This document shows, piece after piece, positions 1 to 5,547 of a stretch of DNA of 7,779 nucleotides. Position 1 is the stretch's first letter. The number at the start of each line of letters is the position of its first letter. This DNA is from JAJKIP01 sp040509055 (GTDB taxonomy: Bacteria; Bacteroidota; Bacteroidia; Chitinophagales; Chitinophagaceae): contig JBEVLT010000264.1 of assembly GCA_040509055.1 (NCBI GenBank), positions 1-7,779 of the forward strand, given 5' to 3'. The notes below the pieces were generated by a model, which was given only the letters and a program-made list of their open reading frames with translations, made no database searches and had not been told where the DNA came from. The position numbers and the translations under genes were made by a program.

Positions 1-411
1 TACCGTATAAAATATACTTTTGATTTTGTCTCCTCCCGTGTTCTTCCATTGGGTCTGGTTATAATCGCTGTTTCCCCATCGGCCGACCTTATCGAAGGAA
101 GGGATGACGATAAGATTATTATCAATATTGGACATCGTCCAGTTTTCAGCTGGTGTCTGGTTCCCGTTATGATAGGCATAATGAGCGCCGCTGCCCCCTG
201 TCCGTTCGTTGTACAATATATTATTGCGGACCTGCAGCTGGTAGTTGTTGGCCCTGCTGACCGGGGCGCTGAGCGCCGTATTGGAAGCCGCCCCGTTATT
301 GCCACCGATATAAAGATTATTGTAAAATATTTTCACCTGCCCGTTAATACCCCTGATGCATTTTATTTCGCAGTTGTTGGTATTGGACCCATTATCCAGC
401 GACACCAGGTT
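1..411 (-). repeat. Dispersed paralogous segment, left copy (matches 7348..7779)
   Basis: Residues 641-777 of the left beta-helix protein align with the first visible residues of the right-hand protein. Shared blocks in order are LVSLDNG/MVSLDNG, NNCEI, GGNNGA, SNTA, RNN, RTGG.G.HY, NQTP..NWT, and GRWGNSD followed by TQWK.TGGD. Short exact DNA matches also remain, for example 13 nt at 42..54 against 7383..7395 and 11 nt at 274..284 against 7631..7641. This supports common descent by gene duplication rather than chance fold similarity. Confidence 0.85.
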
Positions 412-2331
412 GTTATAAACCCTGGTGCCTGACCGGGCATCGATCCCGATCACCAGGGTGGTCACCGTCGCGCCCAGGTTGTTGGCAGAGCTAAGGTCAG
501 CTACGCGGTTGCCATATATGGCCGGCTCATTGTACCCGCTGATCCCTATTCCCACAACCGATGTATTCGTGCTGAAGGCGGCATCGATGCTCCCCGTATT
601 GGTCAGGTGCAGTTCCGTTACAATATTATTGCTCACCGTAATCGTATTAGCGCCGGATGCGGTAATGCCCTGGAAGTTGTAGCTGGAAGTGGCGGCCGGC
701 TTCAGGCAGGCGACATAGATATGCGATACGGTATTGCTGTCCAGCGTTGTGGTAGAGTGAGCAGCCGCATCATAAATACCGGTAATGACAGGGGTAGCCG
801 AGCCTTCTCCTTTGTAATTCAGAAGAATGTTCGAAACTGTATTCTTTTTATAGACCGGATTTCCATAAAAGCCGCCCAGGTTGGCATAGATACCCCGGAA
901 GCTGACCGGCATCGAGTCCGAAACGGCCTGGATGCTGGCGGCCATCGTGCGGCTCCCGATCAGGTTATCGCTGATGTCTGCGTTTACGCTGCTGCCGGGG
1001 CTACTATAATTTATGTTGATACCGTTAAACGTGCTTAGCCCCGACGTTTTGAGTGTGCCGCCGATGGTGATGCCGCCGATCGTATTTCCTTTGATCGCTC
1101 CTCCCACTTTGGACCCATGAGAAATGCCGTGGCTTGTAAAGACATTGCTGCCGCCGTTGACCGCCAGCCGGATGGCATGGTTGTAATCCGGGCTGCCGAT
1201 CATATTGTTTACCACATCGGTATATCCCAGGTCGGCCTGGATGCCGGTAAACAGCCCTTGCGCCCCGGTAGGCGAGGTAGCGGACACCACTTCCAGGTTG
1301 CGGATGGTATTGCTGCTGATCACATTGTCCGGCCCCTGGCCATATTGCGTATTGGTCAGTACGATACCGCCAAACCTGACCACGGCCCCTGCCAGCGAAA
1401 AGTACGAGCCGCCGCAACCCGGCGCCGTTCCGCCGATGAAGTTGTTGGCAATATTCATATTGCTCATATTGGGCTGGCTGGCATAAATAGCATATACCGC
1501 CGTTCCCGTCGATGCATCCACGATCGGCCGGCTCTGGTAAAAATTATTATACGTCACCTCGGTTTGCATGGTATTATCGGCCAGGTAAATGCCATAGCCG
1601 GCGGCGCCGTTGTTGTAAATATTGATAAAATTGTTGCGCGTGATGATATTGCCTGAATTATAGGCGGCAAACACCACGGTGCTCTTCGAAAAAATGCCGG
1701 TGGCCAGGGCCGCGGTTACATCGCTCCGGTCCCGGATGGTGCAATAGCTGATGGTATTGCTGTCGTTGCCCTGCGAGCTCGCCTCGCCCAGGAACACGAT
1801 CGCATTGGGGCTGGCGCTCTGCGCTTCCAGCTGCAGGTAGGTGAAAATATTGTGCGAGGCATCGTTTTTCAGGTGGAGGTTTCCGCCGGCGCTGCTGGTG
1901 CGGGTATTGCGGATCATCCACCTGATCTCCGTTCCGCTGCCGCCGGGCCGGCCGTCCAGCCGCACACGGTCTGCTTCGTCCAGCTGGATCAGGTAAGCAT
2001 TGGCGCCCGGGTCGCCCGAAGTGGTGCGCAGCGACACCCCGGCTTTGGGCCGGATCGTGACCGTCCAGCTGCCGGTAGCCGTAAATTTTTTGAATATGAT
2101 CGGGAAGGTTTCGCCGGTGGTACCGTCATAATCGCTGTCCAGCTCGAAGATCACATTGCCCGTCACGTTATTGGCCGCGTTATTCAGGGCATTGGCCACA
2201 TGCGTCAGCTTTTTATACACCGGCTGGCTGTTGCCCACCAGGTAGGTGCCGGATAAAGACAGGGGCCGGTCGGCAGCCCTGATCAGCGTGACGGAAAGCA
2301 ATAACAACACAACTGCAAAACAGCTTTTCAT
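1..2331 (-). CDS. Secreted right-handed parallel beta-helix protein, C-terminus beyond left edge
   Basis: Reading the minus strand from the ATG at 2331 gives 777 codons with no stop down to base 1, so the gene is cut at its 3' end. The first ~20 residues form a signal peptide (MKSCFAVVLLLLSVTLIRAA, cleavage probably after RAA). There is no lipobox cysteine, so export to the periplasm and beyond is expected. Residues ~20-120 are a lead-in ending in VRLDGRPGGSG (~123-133), a motif I associate with this secreted Bacteroidota beta-helix family. From ~140 onward the protein is a long series of short strands with Asn ladders (SNTISYCTI, GNIITRNNFI, NNFIGG, SSNTIRNL, SDNLIGS, YNNLYIGG, RNNILYN), at least 15 rungs typical of parallel beta-helices. 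Such folds occur in polysaccharide-binding or -degrading proteins and adhesins; no catalytic motif is recognisable. The last ~137 residues match the gene at the right edge, so a T9SS sorting domain may follow outside the window. The start is preceded by an A-rich stretch with no clear Shine-Dalgarno, as is usual in Bacteroidota. Function unknown; secretion and fold are well supported. Confidence 0.9.
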   Translation of the reverse strand, partial: MKSCFAVVLLLLSVTLIRAADRPLSLSGTYLVGNSQPVYKKLTHVANALNNAANNVTGNVIFELDSDYDGTTGETFPIIFKKFTATGSWTVTIRPKAGVSLRTTSGDPGANAYLIQLDEADRVRLDGRPGGSGTEIRWMIRNTRTSSAGGNLHLKNDASHNIFTYLQLEAQSASPNAIVFLGEASSQGNDSNTISYCTIRDRSDVTAALATGIFSKSTVVFAAYNSGNIITRNNFINIYNNGAAGYGIYLADNTMQTEVTYNNFYQSRPIVDASTGTAVYAIYASQPNMSNMNIANNFIGGTAPGCGGSYFSLAGAVVRFGGIVLTNTQYGQGPDNVISSNTIRNLEVVSATSPTGAQGLFTGIQADLGYTDVVNNMIGSPDYNHAIRLAVNGGSNVFTSHGISHGSKVGGAIKGNTIGGITIGGTLKTSGLSTFNGININYSSPGSSVNADISDNLIGSRTMAASIQAVSDSMPVSFRGIYANLGGFYGNPVYKKNTVSNILLNYKGEGSATPVITGIYDAAAHSTTTLDSNTVSHIYVACLKPAATSSYNFQGITASGANTITVSNNIVTELHLTNTGSIDAAFSTNTSVVGIGISGYNEPAIYGNRVADLSSANNLGATVTTLVIGIDARSGTRVYNNLVSLDNGSNTNNCEIKCIRGINGQVKIFYNNLYIGGNNGAASNTALSAPVSRANNYQLQVRNNILYNERTGGSGAHYAYHNGNQTPAENWTMSNIDNNLIVIPSFDKVGRWGNSDYNQTQWKNTGGDKIKSIFYTV

Positions 2332-2551
2332 TGGGTGTTTTTTATAGGTAGCTTAAAATCTTCTGTTGGCAAGGCTGGCCGGCCGGGCAGTCCGTCCCGC
2401 AGGCAAAAATGGCCTGTCCGGTACGAACAAGATAAATGGGTGGCACAAAGCTAACAGCGCGACTGATGCCGGGAAGTGCAAATAGATTTCAGGGATGGTT
2501 TAGTAGAACAAACCGGGAATAAAGTAGATTACCTGTAATTTAGCAGCCGAT
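2332..2551. other. Divergent intergenic region between beta-helix gene and LytTR regulator
   Basis: These 220 bp separate two divergently oriented starts and must hold the promoters of both genes. Visible elements are a GC-rich patch with the palindrome GGCCGGCC at 2377..2384, which would lie in the leader of the minus-strand gene; a candidate -7 box for that gene at 2446..2453; and a 5-bp inverted repeat GGTTT/AAACC at 2497..2501 and 2510..2514, about 37 bp before the regulator's start. For the regulator the nearest -7-like string is TAATTTAG (2536..2543), which has one mismatch to TAnnTTTG, lies too close to the ATG for a normal leader and has no TTG at the right distance. I do not call it a promoter. 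No small ORF is convincing here. Confidence 0.6.
2446..2453 (-). promoter_or_regulatory. Possible Bacteroidota -7 promoter element for the beta-helix gene
   Basis: On the minus strand this reads TAGCTTTG, a perfect match to the Bacteroidota -7 consensus TAnnTTTG. A TTTG (minus strand, 2479..2482) lies upstream, but the gap is 25 nt, slightly longer than the roughly 17-23 nt usual between -33 and -7 elements. It would give a leader of about 110 nt before the ATG at 2331. An eight-base degenerate match can occur by chance, so this is tentative. Confidence 0.3.
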
Positions 2552-3307
2552 ATGCCGTATTCCTGCATTGCAGCGGATGATGACAGCATGGAACGGGAAA
2601 TGCTGATCAGCCTGCTGGAAAAAATTCCTGCTATTGGTTCCATTGTTTCCTGCCGCTCGGCGCTGGAAGTAACGGATGCGCTCCAGCGTGGCAAGGCAGA
2701 TATCGTCTTCTCGGATATCGATATGCCGGATATGAGCGGCATGGAACTGCTGAAAAGCCTGCCGCAACCGCCCGCATTCGTATTCATCACCTCTTACCCC
2801 GATTATGCCGCGGAAAGCTATGACCTGGATGCAGTGGATTATATCGTCAAGCCGGTCACGCTGCCGCGCCTGATCCGCGCCGTCAACAAAACGGTGGATT
2901 ACCTGGCTCATAAACAACAGGCCGTCCAGCAGCCGGAACCATCACCGGTGGCGCCGGCCGGAAAAGAGAACGACTCCTTTTACATCAAGGAAACAAAGGG
3001 GTATACACGGCTGCAGTATAGCCAGGTGATCTATATCGAAAGCATGGGTGATTTTTGCCGCATCTGTACCACGGAAGGAAAGATCCATATCGTTCTGGTG
3101 AGCCTGAAAAATATTGAAACGCAGCTGCCGGAAGAGTCCTTTGTCAGGGTACAAAAGCAGTTCATTATCAATATCCACCATATCCGCACGATCACCACGG
3201 ATACCGTGGGTATGACGAATGGTCATGAAGTGCAGTACAGCACTTATTACAAACAGAAGCTGATGGATCTCACGGTAAACATGAACCGGATCAGCCGGTT
3301 TGGCTAA
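2552..3307 (+). CDS. LytTR-family response regulator
   Basis: This is a complete 251-residue two-domain DNA-binding response regulator, the usual length for LytR/AlgR-type proteins. The receiver domain spans ~3-120. It has an acidic cluster (D9 D10 D11), the predicted phospho-acceptor D55 in the FSDIDMPDMSG block, the switch residue T80 in FITSYPDYA, and the invariant K100 in YIVKPV. A Pro/Gln/Ala-rich linker (~122-143) leads into a LytTR DNA-binding domain (~146-251). That domain contains the hallmarks YIESMGDF and the FVRVQKQFIINIHHI stretch that in this family precedes the DNA-contacting loops. An in-frame TAG at 2525 limits upstream extension, and ATG 2552 puts the receiver at the normal distance from the N-terminus. 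There is no clear ribosome-binding site, as is common in Bacteroidota. The gene faces away from the beta-helix gene and converges on the histidine kinase, overlapping its 3' end by 4 bp. Phosphorylation by that kinase is the obvious inference; targets are unknown, with the divergent beta-helix gene a natural candidate. Confidence 0.97.
   Translation: MPYSCIAADDDSMEREMLISLLEKIPAIGSIVSCRSALEVTDALQRGKADIVFSDIDMPDMSGMELLKSLPQPPAFVFITSYPDYAAESYDLDAVDYIVKPVTLPRLIRAVNKTVDYLAHKQQAVQQPEPSPVAPAGKENDSFYIKETKGYTRLQYSQVIYIESMGDFCRICTTEGKIHIVLVSLKNIETQLPEESFVRVQKQFIINIHHIRTITTDTVGMTNGHEVQYSTYYKQKLMDLTVNMNRISRFG
3304..3307. other. 4-bp overlap of two convergent stop codons
   Basis: The bases CTAA serve both genes. 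Read forward, TAA (3305..3307) ends the response regulator; read in reverse, TAG (3306..3304) ends the kinase. There is no intergenic space for a terminator, so at least one transcript must run into the opposing gene. A perfect 6-bp inverted repeat, AACCGG/CCGGTT (3284..3289 and 3295..3300), lies in the regulator's last codons but lacks a following T-tract. Confidence 0.9.
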
Positions 3308-5310
3308 GCCGGCAACGCGACCACGACCAGGGTGCCTCTCCCGGGTATGCTCTCTGCCTGCAGCGATCCTTGCATCATTTGCACAAATACCTGGCATAAA
3401 TAAATGCCCAGCCCGGTACCCTTTTCCTGTCCCGTGCCGCCGGTACTGCGCAACAGCAGCAGGCTCCCGCTGTTGATCGTTTCCACGTATTCGGGCGACA
3501 TGCCGGTTCCCTCGTCCTGTACCTGCAGCATTACCTGGTCACCGACCGCGGATACAGCTGCGCTGATGACAACGGTGCCGCCCGGGTAGCTGTATTTTAC
3601 CGCGTTGCTCAGCAGGTTGCGGACCACCACCTCCAGCATATCTGTATCGATAGCGGCCATTACTTCCGCCCCTACCCGGTTATCGATGTTTACCTGTTTT
3701 TCCCCTGCCAGGCCGGCGACACCGGCCACAGCCTTGTCCGTGATGGTTCGTATTTCCCTTCTTTCGATATAGGCCCGGAAACCTTCCAGCTGGCTGGCGG
3801 CCCAGTTCAGCAGGTTTTCCATCATCCCGGAGGTAGCATCCAGCTTTTTTTTCAGCGTCTGCGAATAGTCGATCAGCGACTCCTGCGACACCCTGCCCCT
3901 TTCCAGCAAATGGATAAAGGCTGTCAGTGAATTGACCGGCGAGCGCATATCATGGCTCACCACGCTGAACATTTTATTTTTCACCCGGTTCAGCTGTTCC
4001 AGCTCTTCCTTCTGCAAGGAGATCAGCTTGTTGAGCCGCGCCGTTTTCCGGAAGTTGTAATAAACGAACAGGATGACCAGTACTGCGATGACGGACAGGG
4101 CAATGGCGATGATGAGGTAGATCCGGTTGAGCTGGTTATCTTTTGTCAGCAGCGTGATCTGCATCTTCTGGTCCTTGTCTTCCATTTGCCGGATGATATC
4201 CGTTTTCAGGAACCTGCGTTCCGCATCGCTGATGGAATCGCGCAGGCTGATATAAGCTTCGTAATAATCCGATGCAGCGACTGCTTTTCCCGTATTACGG
4301 TAGTAAGCGGCCATCAGTCTTCTCCAGGCCAGGTCGGCTGGCCTGTTATAAACCGTATCGAGCCCTTTTTTTAGCTGTTGCAGCACTTCCTTCATGGCGG
4401 CATATCGTTCCTGCTTTCTGTACACGTCTGCCAGCTGAGCCTGTGACAGCTGCGCATCGGCAAGGTCATGCCAGAACCGCGCGTTGAGCGCCACGCTTTT
4501 TTTCAGCAGGCCGGCAGCGGTATCCAGCTTGTTTTGCGCCACATACACTTTGGCCATATTACCAAAGATTACGCCCTGCGCTATTTCCAGGAGACGGGGC
4601 TGTATCGAAGCCTTGTTCGCGTCCAGGATGGCCAGGGCCTGCCGGAAATAATACATCGCGCTGTCGTACTCCCTCGTATTATAATAACAGAGACCGATAT
4701 TATCAGCCAGCTCCTGCCGCTTGTTAATGACCACTTCTCCCCGCTCGCAATGCGCGTACAGCGACATGGACTCCCTGAAATAATTCCGGCTCTTCATATA
4801 GTTCTGCTGGCGGTACATTACAATGCCGAGGTTGTAAGTAAATTCACCCATTTCACAGTCGGAGAGGTAAAGGGATGCCCATTGTTTGGCTACCAGGTAG
4901 TATTGATACGATTGGTTATAATTGGATCTCGACAACTCCAGCTCGCCTTTCCGGCACAGGATATCGAAATATTGCAGCGGGTAACGAACTGTCAGCTTGT
5001 TTTCTTCCATATAGCTGATCGCCGAATCGATATACAAAACAGCATGGTCAATATCCTTGCGTACGTTGAAGGCAATGGCATATTGCAGCTCATAGCGTTT
5101 GACGATGACAACAGGATGCTTATCGGGACCCGGGAAAACTGAATCGAGGAGGTAAATGACACTATCGATCTTGCCCCGGTAGTAAGCCTCATGGGCCGGG
5201 TCCATCTTTTTGATCAGCATGGCCAGGTCGCCGGTTTCCCGGGCGGGCTCTTTATGCCGGCAGGCTACCCATAGCACCCCGGGGATTAGCAATAATAAAA
5301 GTCTGCTCAT
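3304..5310 (-). CDS. TPR-containing sensor histidine kinase
   Basis: This is a complete 668-residue membrane sensor kinase. The N-terminus is hydrophobic and ends in VAC (C17), which suggests a signal peptide or a degenerate lipobox. Residues ~40-370 are helical with about five TPR-like units (~113-148, 155-188, 199-232, 247-280, 285-320), predicted to lie outside the cytoplasmic membrane. One transmembrane helix spans ~397-420. A short coiled coil (~421-447) leads to a HisKA-type phospho-acceptor H453 in FSVVSHDMRSPVNSL. The ATPase domain has the N box (RNLLSNAVKYS, N569), the G1 box (DEGTG, 599-603) and the G2 box (GTGLGIYL, 631-638), so all catalytic motifs look intact. The C-terminus follows the ATPase directly, with no receiver or output domain. 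The partner is presumably the convergent LytTR regulator. The TPR domain implies protein or peptide sensing rather than a small-molecule pocket, but the ligand cannot be read from sequence. The start is chosen because it gives the intact signal segment. Confidence 0.97.
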   Translation of the reverse strand: MSRLLLLLIPGVLWVACRHKEPARETGDLAMLIKKMDPAHEAYYRGKIDSVIYLLDSVFPGPDKHPVVIVKRYELQYAIAFNVRKDIDHAVLYIDSAISYMEENKLTVRYPLQYFDILCRKGELELSRSNYNQSYQYYLVAKQWASLYLSDCEMGEFTYNLGIVMYRQQNYMKSRNYFRESMSLYAHCERGEVVINKRQELADNIGLCYYNTREYDSAMYYFRQALAILDANKASIQPRLLEIAQGVIFGNMAKVYVAQNKLDTAAGLLKKSVALNARFWHDLADAQLSQAQLADVYRKQERYAAMKEVLQQLKKGLDTVYNRPADLAWRRLMAAYYRNTGKAVAASDYYEAYISLRDSISDAERRFLKTDIIRQMEDKDQKMQITLLTKDNQLNRIYLIIAIALSVIAVLVILFVYYNFRKTARLNKLISLQKEELEQLNRVKNKMFSVVSHDMRSPVNSLTAFIHLLERGRVSQESLIDYSQTLKKKLDATSGMMENLLNWAASQLEGFRAYIERREIRTITDKAVAGVAGLAGEKQVNIDNRVGAEVMAAIDTDMLEVVVRNLLSNAVKYSYPGGTVVISAAVSAVGDQVMLQVQDEGTGMSPEYVETINSGSLLLLRSTGGTGQEKGTGLGIYLCQVFVQMMQGSLQAESIPGRGTLVVVALPA

Positions 5311-5379
5311 GAATACAGCGGTCTGTAAAGACGATGGCGTTTTTCAGCACAGGAAGGTTTATGGACTGCGGTGGGGAGC

Positions 5380-5387
5380 CAAAGATA
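5380..5387 (-). promoter_or_regulatory. Possible Bacteroidota -7 promoter element for the sensor kinase
   Basis: The minus strand reads TATCTTTG, a perfect match to TAnnTTTG, about 70 nt upstream of the kinase ATG at 5310. No TTG is visible 17-23 nt further upstream, so only half of a canonical promoter is present. Its position between the terminator and the kinase start is sensible, but the motif is short. Confidence 0.3.
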
Positions 5388-5482
5388 CGGCATTGGGACT
5401 ACTTCCGGGGCTGGCAGAATATGCTGCCTGCAAACAGACAATTGAATGACAAACCCGGATTAATACGGGGAAATTACACATG

Positions 5483-5515
5483 TAAAACAGGCTGCCCCTT
5501 GCGGGAGCAGCCTGT
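5483..5515 (-). terminator. Rho-independent terminator of the beta-helix/cadherin gene
   Basis: On the minus strand a perfect 9-bp stem (ACAGGCTGC with GCAGCCTGT, at 5487..5495 and 5507..5515) can extend by three G:C pairs past a bulged A to a TTGC-type loop. It is followed directly by TTTTAC. It begins about 33 nt after the TAG stop at 5548..5550, the expected place and orientation for that gene. Confidence 0.85.
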
Positions 5516-5547
5516 GGTGGTGCTGGTGGGATGGTTTTTCGGTTCTT

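Larger units (their letters stand above)
5311..5547. other. Intergenic region between sensor kinase and right-hand beta-helix/cadherin gene
   Basis: These 237 bp lie upstream of the kinase start and downstream of the beta-helix/cadherin stop, both on the minus strand. The right half holds a rho-independent terminator for the upstream gene and the left half a possible kinase promoter, so the two genes are probably transcribed separately. Plus-strand open frames across it show no recognisable protein, and their composition suggests chance. Confidence 0.6.

Noticed and set aside
49..1656. Series of plus-strand open frames across the left third (for example 49..432, 607..1038, 1117..1656)
   Set aside because: They lie antisense to one continuous 777-codon frame with signal peptide and beta-helix rungs. 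Their translations show no domain pattern and they overlap one another.
1025..1921. Minus-strand frames 1025..1417 and 1658..1921
   Set aside because: They are in a different frame from the 777-codon gene on the same strand and rich in Arg and Gln, as expected for out-of-frame reading of Asn- and Gly-rich codons.
3284..3313. Inverted repeats near the convergent stop codons as a bidirectional terminator
   Set aside because: The stems are only 5-6 bp and no T-tract follows on either strand, so termination here is not supported.
2500..3397. Minus-strand frames opposite the response regulator (2500..2790, 2540..2917, 2942..3397)
   Set aside because: The plus strand carries a textbook receiver plus LytTR protein with all key residues, so these are antisense shadows.
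3404..5142. Plus-strand frames opposite the sensor kinase, including a 224-codon frame at 4468..5142
   Set aside because: The minus-strand kinase is complete with H, N, G1 and G2 boxes. The plus frames have no recognisable features.
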